Below are positions 1 to 9,990 of a stretch of 64,000 nt of DNA, piece after piece (position 1 is the first letter of the stretch; each line of letters starts with the position of its first letter). Source of the stretch: Siphonodentalium dalli (taxonomy: Eukaryota > Mollusca > Scaphopoda > Gadilida > Siphonodentaliidae); assembly GCA_032622095.1 (NCBI GenBank), contig CP136063.1, positions 80,143,980 to 80,207,979 of the forward strand, written 5' to 3'. Under the pieces are notes generated by a model. The model searched no databases. It was given only the letters and a program-made list of their open reading frames with translations, and had not been told where the DNA came from. The translations under genes and the position numbers were made by a program.

Positions 1-350
1 CAATGCATTCTCTTATATATGCGAGTCGACCATAGGTCGCCTCGCATATATAAGAGAATGCATTGGCCTAACAATTTTGGACAATATTAATAATTTGTTC
101 TTGTATTCTTTAACAATTTTATAATTTCACCCATACAGAGCCCCAGACAAACATGAGCAGACGACACTCTTCTATATGCTTCTATATATGTGGGGCTCCC
201 TGCAGGGTAATGGATGTTTTTTATTTTATGTCCTAAAAATTGTAAGAAACATTTATTTAAAAAACATGATAAAAATTGTTAGGCCAATGCATTCTCTTAT
301 ATATGCGAGGCGACCTATGGTCGACTCGCATATATAAGAGAATGCATTGG
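1..350. mobile_element. foldback/MITE element with hairpin termini
   Basis: Both ends (1-66 and 284-350) are near-perfect palindromes that would each fold into a hairpin of about 66 bases. The outer arms begin with CAATGCATTCTCTTATATAT and close around a CGACC/GGTCG core. The two ends are also inverted relative to each other and extend inward through GGCCTAACAATTTT (65-78) and its complement (272-285), giving terminal inverted repeats of about 78 bp. The roughly 190-bp interior has no coding capacity. The left end coincides with the window edge, so the outermost base and any target duplication cannot be seen. A non-autonomous DNA element is inferred; no superfamily can be assigned. Confidence 0.7.
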
Positions 351-705
351 CACAGGGTAAAAAAAATCCCGACTTCCGACTGCATTTGATATGGCGGGTC
401 ACATATTGGTAAAGTTCATGTTACAACTTCAGGCTAAACAAATCCCTCAAATATTGGAAATTTGAGTACAGTCCGCGGACTCCTCCTTTAAATTGTGTCA
501 ACCATTTGGGGCTGTTAGCCTTTTCAACCGTTGGAAACCTTGGGAATTTTAATTATGTTTTGATGTGGGGTGCAATACGATTTTCCATTTTGGAAATCCC
601 CATCAACTGACACCCTCTATAGCTATACATCCCTGCCAAATATATATAGCTTCGGGCTAGCCGATTACTATGGCAAGCCAAACCGCTATTTAATATTAAT
701 TTTAC
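351..705. repeat. dispersed repeat block shared with 53779-53970
   Basis: About 190 bases here (about 480-672) recur in the same orientation at 53779-53970 with scattered differences, for example around TTTGATGTGGGGTGCAAT and ACACCCTCTATAGCTATACA. In both places the block sits next to a TTAA MITE in an ACTTAAGT palindrome, so block and palindrome belong to one larger repeat unit. No gene is visible. Confidence 0.6.
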
Positions 706-709
706 TTAA

Positions 710-1334
710 AGGGGTACTGTACCCCAATTTCAATAAATTCCCGGTGACAATAGCGATCTAATATGGATGTTATATTATAAAATAACTAATTTGAGTCGAC
801 GATGTCTACTTAACAGGCTATCGTAAAAGTAAAATTGAATTATTTAATATAAATTCATTTATGGCTGGAGTCATAAAATGGAGAATTATGCCATTACGAG
901 TTACCGTTCTTGAAATCGCATATGTTGCGTGTCTTTTATCGACGGCCGTTCGCGAACATTATTGAGTTGCAAACAAAACATGTTACCTGCAAAAGAAGGC
1001 CCGTTATAACCGATTCAGAAGAAAAAAAGAGAAAGAAACAAGAGTCATAAAGCGTCAAGTATTTTATAGGGAGTGAGATTGTTCGATGGAAGATATTGAA
1101 TGCATCAATCGAAGTTGAGAGCAATGAACTTCCGGTTCTTCCTGCGACCTGCGTCTTCTCCGGTGAAGGTCAAAAACATGGCGCGTAGTTTGAAATCGTA
1201 ATATTTTTGTTGCCAAGATCAATATTTTCTTCGCTAAATTAGGTTTATACGAAACTCATATAACACGAACACAATCTAACTTGAAAGTTATTTCAATGGG
1301 AGTAAATAAAAAAATCTTTGTGTACAGTACCCCT
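710..1334. mobile_element. TTAA-flanked MITE, family 1, copy A (piggyBac-like)
   Basis: The copy starts AGGGGTACTGTACCCCAATT and ends GTGTACAGTACCCCT, with TTAA on both sides (706-709 and 1335-1338). Removing the element and one TTAA restores the palindrome TTTTACTTAAGTAAAA. The interior is non-coding and related to copies at 1370-1956 and 53179-53760. TTAA duplication plus short terminal inverted repeats is the hallmark of piggyBac-type insertion; the superfamily is inferred from that alone, because no transposase is present. Confidence 0.75.
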
Positions 1335-1369
1335 TTAAGTAAAATAAAATTACACTTTATTTTACTTAA

Positions 1370-1956
1370 AGGGGTACTGTACGCCATTTTCATAAAATTT
1401 CCGGTGACAACAACGATCTAATATCGATAATATATAGAAACATAAGTAATTTGAGTCGAAGATGTATTCTGTAAACGCTCAGGTTAATAGGCTATCTTAA
1501 AATTTAATAATTTAAAAGTTAATAATTTGATATAAATTGAATTTATGACTGGAGCCATAAAATGGCGTCAATTAAATTACAAATTTCCGTAATCAAACAA
1601 AGTAATTGAGGGATACTGGATTGTTAAACCGATCGCACACACGATCGCTTAAAATATTATGATGATACGAGGAGAACACTCAAGCCACTCACTGACTAGC
1701 GACGATACAATAACTTAAATGATTATATGGGATTAGTATGCCTATAATATAACTTTTATTTGATTCATTTGGTTGAAAACTGTACAAAAATTACTCGACA
1801 ACGACAATTAATTTGTAGTTTTGCATTCCGGTAAATTTGTCATCCGTAACACTACTTCGTACTCAACAGACTTTCAAATAATGAAAAAATTGTTACCTTA
1901 TTCTCCGACTCGGAGACTATACAAACCAACAACAACATTTGGCGTACAGTACCCCT
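1370..1956. mobile_element. TTAA-flanked MITE, family 1, copy B (piggyBac-like)
   Basis: Terminal inverted repeats AGGGGTACTGTACGCCA and TGGCGTACAGTACCCCT are flanked by TTAA at 1366-1369 and 1957-1960. The 587-bp non-coding interior matches the reverse complement of 53179-53760 over its whole length. It lies only 35 bp from copy A, separated by a TTAAGTAAAATAAAATT-type palindrome half, so two related elements inserted into neighbouring copies of the same palindromic motif. Confidence 0.8.
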
Positions 1957-1960
1957 TTAA

Positions 1961-2205
1961 GTGATATAACGGTCATTTTTTATTTTACTCAAGTAAAAAC
2001 AATTTTACTAAAGTAAAATTAACCATGTTTTAACTTAAGTAGAATGCTTTTTTACTTAAGTAAAATAAAAAATGACCTTTATTTTGCTTAAGTAAAAAAG
2101 AATTCTACTTAAGTAAAATAATGCGTGAATTTTACTTAAGTAAAATAACTGACATCTATCGATGACCGGTAGATGGCGTTTATTTCACTTAAGTGAAATA
2201 AAGCG
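1961..2205. repeat. cluster of TTTTACTTAAGTAAAA palindromes
   Basis: About seven short palindromes centred on ACTTAAGT or a near variant occur in under 250 bp (around 1983, 2008, 2033, 2058, 2085, 2112, 2138 and 2195). A similar pair lies at 53090-53170 beside MITE copy C. Each could form a small hairpin, and each holds a central TTAA, the target of the adjacent MITE family. Confidence 0.75.
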
Positions 2206-2362
2206 CCCACTATGGGAGTCATCTTGCAAACTAATAATTGCTCCCTTGGCATGTGCGCTGGGATTGCTGTTCATGTTCGTGATAAAGTTATCTCCCGTTG
2301 TGTATTATAAATGGCGGATTTCTTCCATTTACTAATAATAGGCCTAACGTATTTACATAATT

Positions 2363-2563
2363 ATGGCAGATTCAGTCGATACAACACTGGACTCAATTTC
2401 CAGGGTTATACGAGAGACTGATAGAATATTCCCTGAAGGCGATATAGGAGATTTGCATCGCACGGAGATCAGAATACGTACCGCTGTTGTCAATTTAAAT
2501 CGAATTCGATCACTGTTGGTCTATAACTTGGCTTCACAAATCGAAACTTACGCAAAAATCTGA
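2363..2563 (+). CDS. small ORF of unknown nature (66 aa)
   Basis: An ATG-initiated frame of 66 codons ends in TGA. The peptide looks more protein-like than most short frames here: charged and amphipathic, with repeated I/L-R spacing and little low complexity (starts MADSVDTTLDSISRVIRETD). No domain is recognised. It could be a real short exon, a fragment of a retroelement gag, or chance. No donor or acceptor was convincing at its edges. Confidence 0.15.
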   Translation: MADSVDTTLDSISRVIRETDRIFPEGDIGDLHRTEIRIRTAVVNLNRIRSLLVYNLASQIETYAKI

Positions 2564-2936
2564 CTAAAATGTTGAAAAGTATGACCTATGCAAAGAACTT
2601 CTAACCTGACAACTCGAGGGAACTATAACCAATACATATCGTGCACCCAGTGATATGTAATACGAGAGCACATAGAGACTAGAATAAATTCGCCCACTGC
2701 ATGTACCAGCACAATAAGCATCAAACAACACAAACGCGTCACACATTTTTAGCAGTTTTCTCTGATTATTGCTGTACTGGCAGTGGGTGTGGAATGTTTT
2801 CAATTTTATGGCATGAGGTTGGTGCTAATCTGTCATCTATATATCACAAGAAAACTAAGATGCATGCGTCAGGTCGCCCGTGAACTATCTTCCATAGAAT
2901 TGTTGTAGCTATCGATTATACATTTTGGAACACCTG

Positions 2937-2982
2937 TCTGTATGTATGTGTGTATGTATGAATGCATGTGTGTATGTGTTAT
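2937..2982. repeat. GTAT/TG microsatellite
   Basis: Imperfect GTATGTATGTGTGTATGTAT-type simple repeat. The 300 bases after it (2985-3290) contain two copies of GACCGATCCGACT about 75 bases apart (around 3001 and 3070) but no gene. Confidence 0.8.
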
Positions 2983-3247
2983 AGACTCTAACACTGCTCG
3001 ACCGATCCGACTCGGATTTTCTATTTAACGTGTCAACTTGACCTCGCTCATAGGCATGTTTCTGAACCTTGACCGATCCGACTAAAAATTTGTGTGTAGG
3101 ACTATTTCGATCCCGGGAGCAATATGGACGGGCCCAATTTCACGTGGGACCATGTCCTCGAACGTGCTGATATATGCATGTTCTGGACCAATTGAACAAT
3201 AGTTTGGCCAGACGCTGTATATACTGGGTACTTCCCAGATGGAGGCA

Positions 3248-3967
3248 CGGTACCATTATCTTCCTCGTAAAAAGTTACCCCTGTTAGACCCATTTGGTCC
3301 CCGCTAAGTTATATAGACCACAGACAAACATGCAGATATTCGCAAATATAATAATATTGGCACCAAATATAGCGCCTTTAAACCATATGATGATTCATTG
3401 TATCATTGGGGAAGAACGCGTGTATGGATTTGATGGAAATTGGCGCTAAACATAGTTTTTATCAGTGTTGTTGACCTCCTCTCCCTATCACTGACTCAAG
3501 CGAGGCCACGTTTGACATCATTATTCTTCAAACCACTATACAAATTGGTGGAAATCATGGAGAAGATTATGTATACGTTTGGTGGTAATCGGCGACTAAA
3601 AAAATGTTTATCAGAATTAGTGCCCCACCGCCATCTCTCACCCAATATGGCGTCTTTAACTCAGCGATTAGATCACTTGTATCATGGGGAAGAATGTGTA
3701 TCACTTTGGTGGAAATCGGCGCCAATATATTTTTCATCAATTTTGGTGCTCCACTTTCCTTCCGTACACCCTGAATTGAACGGCGCCATTTTTGACATCT
3801 TTGAACCACAACAACCCCGTATCATGGAGATGATTATGTATAAGTTTGGTTGACATCAGCAGCAATTTTTTTGCTGCCCCTGACAAAAACAGCGTCGCTT
3901 GAGAAAATTTTAACCTGCACCATTATCTTCCGCACAAAAAGTTAACTCAGTTAGACCCCTTTGGTGT
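3248..3967. repeat. degenerate tandem repeats of about 130 bp flanked by a direct repeat
   Basis: From about 3360 to 3860 the motif TATCATGGGGAAGAATGTGT, followed by TTTGGTGGAAATCGGCG, recurs about four times with heavy divergence. The block is bracketed by direct copies of an ACCATTATCTTCC...AAAAAGTTA...TTAGACCC segment at about 3250-3293 and 3918-3958. A short-unit satellite inside a duplicated segment is the simplest reading. The long frame across it is a repeat product, not a gene. Confidence 0.6.
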
Positions 3968-4025
3968 CATCTAGATGGTCCGGCGTGAATTTCTATAGAA
4001 TACCAGACATTCGCAAACACAGATA

Positions 4026-4058
4026 TAAATATGTATATATATATATATAGATATAGAT
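4026..4058. repeat. AT/GATA microsatellite
   Basis: Short TATATATATA tract grading into AGATATAGAT. The surrounding 3970-4520 stretch shows no gene. A GGGGGTGGGTGGG/CCCACCACCCCC pair at about 4210 and 4275 is a possible imperfect stem. Confidence 0.7.
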
Positions 4059-4525
4059 TACGCCTCAATGCTTACTGATTCATTATTCTGTCTAAAAGGA
4101 CGTATCCACTTTGGATGAATGATATCAACTTAATATAATTGGGGTGAATGGATGATGCAATAGAGAAAATGTATGTTGTGGGATTCACTATTAATATCTT
4201 AATTCTGAACGGGGGGTGGGTGGGATCTGCAAAACAATTCCGTACACGGTGGTGAAAAAAATCCACACAAACGTGGACCCACCACCCCCACATGTGCAAA
4301 AAAAAACACAAATTGGGGACCCACCCCCTTTTCCATAATTTTTACATTTATAGCTGTTTTTCCGATGACTCGAGTCATCAAGTTCATTATAATTACCATG
4401 TTGTTTGCATCGTTAATAGAGCACATAGTGTGTATTTTGCACTAATCCATTGCTCAAACTCATTCATTTGTTGCATATATTCCGTTGGGTATAAAAGGAG
4501 ATGGTACCATAAATGGCCAGATTTA

Positions 4526-4544
4526 GGGTACAGTACCCCTTTAA
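4526..4544. repeat. orphan terminal repeat of MITE family 1
   Basis: GGTACAGTACCCCTTTAA is the right end of the family-1 element with its TTAA. No matching left end is recognisable upstream. The TTAA is shared with the family-2 element that begins immediately downstream, so one end was probably truncated when, or before, the second element arrived. Confidence 0.5.
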
Positions 4545-5024
4545 AGGTACTCAATCCGATAAAACTCCTCTCAATTACTATTTCAATGGCTTCGGGGGTC
4601 AAAAATATTTGATTCGAGTCGAGGAAGTCACCCATCAAAGCTCAGATTTGTTAGATATCGATTTTAGAAATCTATTATTTTTCATTATCGGGAATACTTT
4701 CTGGCCCAGAACTCAGTCAAAATTTCGTTATTATTACCACTTGATTTTAGAGTTATCCATCCTTGTCTGTTTGAATAGATTTTGGTGTACACATCCCGAG
4801 CAGATTACGGCAGTTGAATGCAATTATTAGTACTCATCTCGAGTAAATAACAAATTTCAAAAATCAATATCTAATAACTCTGAGCTTTGTTTGATGGGTT
4901 CCTCGACTCGAATCAAATATTTGTTACCCCCAAAGCCAAAGAAATAGTAATATAGGACCCTCTGATCGGATTGTTGTTGTTGGAATCTGTTGAGATGGGG
5001 ACCCTCTGTTCGGATTGAGTACCT
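4545..5024. mobile_element. TTAA-flanked MITE, family 2, copy D
   Basis: Terminal repeats AGGTACTCAATCCGA and TCGGATTGAGTACCT are flanked by TTAA (4541-4544 and 5025-5028). The interior holds subterminal motifs also found in the copy at 58236-58714 (opposite orientation) and in a diverged copy at 59475-59936, including TTTGATTCGAGTCGAGGAA. Its long frame on either strand is not conserved between copies. It is a second TTAA-targeting non-autonomous family, different in sequence from family 1. Confidence 0.75.
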
Positions 5025-5059
5025 TTAATGCTGATTAATTTATTACGCGCGCCGCGTGT

Positions 5060-5330
5060 ACACTAATGTGCACAATCTTGTTTCGCCTGGGCGCTGGGGT
5101 TTTTATTTATAGAAATACTTTTTTGGGACGCATTAAAGTTTTGTGCGACCCCGAGTCCGGTTAAAGATGCAGTTGGAATTTCAATTTCGTTTATTGTCGT
5201 TGATTTTGGTTTGTGTAAGCTATGCCAATTACAATTTACAAATAGAAGAAATGAAAAAGAAAATTTGTAAAATGCGTATGTCAATTGATACGTATTTTAA
5301 AGAGTGTAGTCTGAGACAGCCGAGTCAGCC
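5060..5330. repeat. dispersed repeat 'GGGACGC..CGACCCCGAG', first of four copies
   Basis: The run TTTATAGAAAT ... TTGGGACGCATTAAAG ... GCGACCCCGAGTCCGG ... TTTCAATTTCGTTTATTGTC recurs at about 44360-44430, 45050-45210 and 45690-45870. Copies differ by small indels and join different flanks, as expected of an old dispersed element. No coding function is apparent. Confidence 0.6.
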
Positions 5331-5695
5331 ACCGGTTCGTTAATTAGGTGCTGATCGGTGTGACAGTTTGCAGTAAGTCCCCTATTTGCGGAGGTGAATT
5401 TTGCGGAGATCGCGAATTCACGGAGGTCCCCTATATAAAATGGTCGAGATATGTTGATTTTAATGAGGGAATGGGTGCGTATATCTCAATTGATACGTAT
5501 CTTAAAAAGGTTAGTCGGATACAGCCGAGGCAGCCACGGTGCTGATCGGTGTGACAATTTGCAGTAGGTCCCTATTTGCGGAGGTCTATTTGCGGAGGTC
5601 CCGGAATTCGCGGAGATCCCCTCAAATGGTCAAAATATGTTGATTTTAATGATGTAACGGCTGCGTATATGTCAATTGATACGTATTTTAAACAA
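5282..5695. repeat. tandem satellite-like repeat, unit about 190 bp
   Basis: Two and a half units follow each other. Landmarks are TCAATTGATACGTAT (5281, 5488, 5668), GGTGCTGATCGGTGTGACA (5347, 5538) and ATTTGCGGAGGT (5384, 5574 and an extra short copy at 5587). A piece of the same unit, GCCACCGGTTCGTTAATTAG, is present at about 45511, so the satellite is linked to the dispersed repeat on both sides of the window. Confidence 0.65.
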
Positions 5696-5739
5696 ATAAC
5701 GACAGGATCATCATAATAGTGGTTTGTTCTATCAATCAT

Positions 5740-5772
5740 ATCATCACCATCATCATCATCATCATAATACGG
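5740..5772. repeat. CAT/ATC trinucleotide microsatellite
   Basis: Uninterrupted CATCATCATCATCATCAT run. It produces a poly-His frame on + and poly-Asp on -, neither with support as a gene. Confidence 0.9.
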
Positions 5773-5940
5773 AACAAGTCTTGCGACTTTTTGTCCCAAT
5801 AACATTATTTGCAATGTCTGTTTACAAATATATGTATCGTCATTCGATATTTCTCGTGAGTCACTCGAACATATTACCTGTCGTCGAACTCGTATTTTAT
5901 ATAATAGAAGAATGAGTCTATGCACATGTATATTTTGAAT

Positions 5941-6425
5941 TGATCGAGTGTTGGAGCCTCAACGGGGAAGTCTGACAGAGAGTTCCAGCTATTTACCACC
6001 CTATGCGTTAAGAAATATTTTCCTATGACCTTGTTAACAATGCGCATCTGTAGCTTTTTATTATGTCCTCTTGTTCTTCATGATGAATGTCTTTCTAATA
6101 GGTCACATGCATTGATATTGTAATGACCATTCAACAGTTTATATACCTCGATTAGATCTCCTCTAAATCTTCGATATTTTAAAGACATCAGATTGAGTCT
6201 TATCATTCGGTCTCGGTAGCAAAGAGTTTTGATTTTACGAACTAGTTTCGTTGCTTTTCTTTGTATTTCTCTAAAACAGTGCTTTGATATTTGTGATGTG
6301 GGCTCCATGCAGAGTTACAGTATTCGATGATAGGTCTGACCATGCTTATGTAGAGCGATAGGAAAGTATCGATGTCCAAGTTCGTGAAAGTTCTATTGAC
6401 TATGCCGATGATTTGAGAAGCTTCA
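5941..6425 (-). pseudogene. 3' remnant of a CR1/Jockey-type LINE reverse transcriptase
   Basis: Read on the minus strand from about 6425, the translation gives the C-terminal thumb region of a non-LTR RT: IVNRTFTNLD, then LYISMVRPIIEYCNSAWSPH, then, after a frameshift near 6300, QRKATKLVRKI and YRRFRGDLIEVYKLLNG. After an in-frame stop near 6080 it continues with RTRGHNKKLQMRIV and FLTHRVVNSWNSLSDFPVEA. The order and spacing match LINE C-termini. At least one frameshift and one stop make it dead. The edge sequence near 6385-6425 recurs at 44429-44480, so the same LINE contributed a second fragment there. Confidence 0.8.
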
Positions 6426-6642
6426 TTGTTTTATATATGGCTAGCAGATTAGCCCGCAACTGGCGGGAGGGGTCCCATGGCTTTGGTCGATCCATTAGTT
6501 TTTTGTTTTTCAAGGTAACCCCGTACAGGCACACCGACAGCATGTTATCATTTGCGGGTACCCGTTTCAAGGTCATGTTGGGTGGACAAAATAACCCGAC
6601 AAAAATTTGTATAATTGAAGATCTACTATACTCCAACTCACA

Positions 6643-6775
6643 TTGTAGAAATATCACGGACATGTCACATTCGAATAAGTTAACTAATACTGAAGTTATC
6701 AATCAGAAACTATCACGGACATGTCACATTCGAATAAGTTAACTGATAACTTAATCAATCAGAAACCATCTCGGA
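6643..6775. repeat. two-copy tandem duplication of about 60 bp
   Basis: ATCACGGACATGTCACATTC and the following AATAAGTTAACT recur after about 60 bases, ending in ATCAATCAGAAAC both times. A T9 tract follows at about 6798. From 6430 to 8085 no gene is recognised; the only other feature is a segment at 7447-7490 (GTGTCAAATTGAGCTATGGC) shared with 44517-44555. Confidence 0.7.
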
Positions 6776-8089
6776 CGGACAGACAGACAAGATGATTTTT
6801 TTTTTATGAAACGACTCAGTTCTGGTTATCGGGCTCACGGAACCGCAAACCAACTGTCCACATTACATTGAACGTTCGGCCCATTTCACAACAACGAAAT
6901 AGCGCATAATGATAGGATGTGGCTACGTTGCCTATATCGCGGCGTTGCGAACACTTTGGGGTTTTGTTATAATAACTAATAGATTGTCATGATATTGAAG
7001 CATTTGGGGAATGATATGTACATGTCAGCTTATATCTGCACATTCCGTATACAATTCGCTTAATTTTGGTGTGATTCATATTCTTGATTACACGAAGGTG
7101 GTGAATTAGTCTGCAATTTAACACATATTTATGTATATTTAACGAATACACAACGAACGTGTAATGACGTTGTCGGCTGTGCGTTGATATTATAAACAAA
7201 CTTTTCTCAAGTGTCGTTTTGGTCCAACTATCACTTTTTCGACGGGGAGAGCTGATCCGAGGAATAGCTAAGATGTATTTAGATAGAATTGTCGAAAGAA
7301 TTTGACCGATTAGTGTGCATTTTAAGAGAATCGAGTGGAGAAAAAAACCCTCAATTCCAAGGACGGTGGCACGGCGAAGGGTGCAGGAGTGCTGGGACGT
7401 TCTCAGAAGCAGTACGATGACAATTCCCGTAGTTTTTTACCCTTAGATAATGTGGCTGTGTCAAATTGAGCTATGGCGATGGGATATCTCGCAGCGCAAA
7501 GGCACCTTGACAATCGTTATGTTTGAAGTGTCAAAAATAAAAGCAGCAAACGCCACCTGCTGGACAAAAAAGCATCAAAATTACTACTGTCACAGTCAAA
7601 ACACAGTGTAGCAACACAGTGCAGTGTACTAGCTAGGTTAACCATCACAAACAATGCTCTTGCCCTTGAGTTCAATTTCATCAGCATATAAGATCCCACT
7701 GCTGCCACCCAATGTATAAGCACGGCCATTCAATGTATGAACAGAATCATTCACCATTTTGATTATGTTTTTTATTGTTTTTAAACAATTCCTACATATA
7801 TATTAATAGCTGTGTGCAAGAATTCATTTAGTATAGAAAGGGTTAAACGGCTTCTGTCATTTTTTAACTTGACTTCTTTTTCGGTAGTATTTTTCAAAAA
7901 TAATTTGAAATTAAACCTTCCAACCATCAAACCTATGAAACCATATGGATACACCATTGTTCATGTATGCATGTGTATAAGCACCTTGACATGTGTAACA
8001 TATGTCTGTCTCTATATGTAAGTTATATGTGTGTGTTAACACATGCATGTAATGGTGTATGTATTAGAGTGCACCTACACATGTATGAA

Positions 8090-9305
8090 TGGAAGGGTGT
8101 TTTCACATTTATTCCTTATTTGTGCTTAAGCACAACTATTTGGGTTTAAGCGCAGATATTTGGCCTTGAGCGTAAATATTTGTGCTTATCGCAAATAAAA
8201 ATTCATATGCATTGATCCCCCCTTAATTAATTTTAAATGGCACAGTGCCTAAACACACCACTCAAGTCTATGTAGACCCACCATATGAGTGAAGCAATCC
8301 CCCCCAGTAACTCATAATTCCCTTTTTTGAACATGGAAATGGTAAAGATCTAAATGATATGTCTGTTATAAAATATATTTTTGGGGGCAGGGATGCTGAT
8401 ATTAGATAGGGTTCCCCCTTCTTTCAAGTCAATAAGTACACCATATGAGAAAAGCAAGCCCCCCTCTCATTAACCCCTAATTACCTTTTTATGGCCATGG
8501 AACTGGTATTATATCTGTTCATGAAATGTCCCTTTAATAAAATATACAAGCGCGCTGGGGGTAAGGCACCAATTACTGGGACACCAGGAGCAGAGATGGT
8601 GATATGCATATGGAAATATGTTTTTCTTCAAATTTCGAGTTTATAGTAGACTACTACTATGCGATGAACTAATCATTCATAATTGGAGGGGAGTAAGGGG
8701 GTGTCAGACGCTTAAATCAAATACGCGTAACCTCAAATAAATTGTTAGATGTATGTTTGCACTTGAGCGCAAATAATTTCTGCTTAAGCGCAAATATCTG
8801 CGCTTAAGTTTAAGCGCAAATCAATAATAAATGTGAAAAGGGCCTCCCATATGTATGTTCTTGGGTTTTCAGTGTATGGTATTAGGCTTCAGAGTTCAGA
8901 CAAAACAAAATCTCTGTATTTTGAAGGGCTTGAGACCTACTGCACCATAACCCATTAGAATATGTGATTGTTGTAATCAAACACATGTGTTAATATGGTA
9001 TGCATTACGCCTGCATTGAATTTTTTTTTCAGGAGCTGATCTTAATGCTCATGGGGAATTGATGGTATTTCCACATCAGCTGGTGTTGATGCTCATCCTT
9101 ATGGGAGGCGCTTTTCATATAAATCATTTATGTGTGCTTAAACACAAATATTTGTGCGTAAATGATTTGCGCTTAAGCTCGAGTCATTTGTGCTTAAGTG
9201 CAAATGACAGAGGTTATTTGCACTCAAGCACAAATATTTACATTTAAGCGCAAATATTTGCACTTAAGTGCACATAAGGAATAAATGTGAAAACGGCCTC
9301 CCATA
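8090..9305. mobile_element. TIR element with GCTTAAGC-rich terminal arrays
   Basis: The ends are inverted: GTTTTCACATTTATTCCTTAT at about 8099 faces ATAAGGAATAAATGTGAAAA at about 9275. Just inside each end lie arrays of a 20-26-base palindrome-like unit, roughly AAATATTTGCGCTTAAGC (8120-8203 and 9130-9270). A third partial array with the same border (AATAAATGTGAAAA) lies at 8755-8845, which suggests a nested or rearranged copy. Interior direct repeats of about 120 bp (8261-8375 and 8424-8546, both with CACCATATGAG) carry no coding capacity. A non-autonomous foldback-type element is inferred. Confidence 0.65.
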
Positions 9306-9654
9306 CATCCCCCGATGTTATGTAAGGGCATATATATGCCAAACATTGACTGTTTTTGTATAATTGGACAGAGTTCACCTCTAATGTATCCTGTCATTTA
9401 TTTGGAAAGGGCGTGGACCTTGACCTGGGACTTTTATTTATTTGTTTTTGAATGAAGTTCATCTCACAATTTATGCGAGTGCACCTATCGTCCATATACA
9501 AAAATTTCCTCTCTGCATTTTCAAGGGCTTGAGACCTTCAATTAATCATATTACTAGTAATAGATTAATTGGCTGCATTATAAAAAAATTTTATATTAAT
9601 ATTTCCTCTATGCGTTTTCTTGAGACTAGGAGGTATATAGTTATTATATGATCG

Positions 9655-9990
9655 GTCGATCGGTTTGCTTCATACCATTATAATACACCATATGCATGCT
9701 GGTGAGCTGATACACCATTCTAATATGGTGTAATATACGATATGCAAGATCGGTCTACTATACACCATTATGATATATGATAAGTCTGTCGGTCTACTGC
9801 ACACCATTATAATATACACCATTATAATATACAATATGTGGGTCGGTCTAATACACATCATTATAATATATATTACAAATTATAGTAGACTGACATGCAT
9901 ATCGTATATTATAGTGATGTAGAGTAGACCGACACAAGTGTTGTATATTATGATGGTGAATAGTAGACTGACATGTGCACCGTACCACTA
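9655..9990. repeat. minisatellite arranged as an inverted repeat
   Basis: A unit of about 50 bp, built on ACACCATTATAATATAC, GATATGC and GTCGGTCTACT, is repeated four or five times. Around 9885 the orientation flips (GTAGACTGACATGCATATCG, then AGTAGACCGACAC), so the two halves can pair into a long imperfect hairpin. One more inverted-orientation unit lies alone at about 11035-11095. Confidence 0.7.

Noticed and set aside
5724-5915. Poly-His ORF
   Set aside because: Translation of a CAT microsatellite.
9655-9990. CRISPR-like repeat spacing
   Set aside because: Units are imperfect, contiguous and partly inverted; the context is animal DNA with no cas genes.
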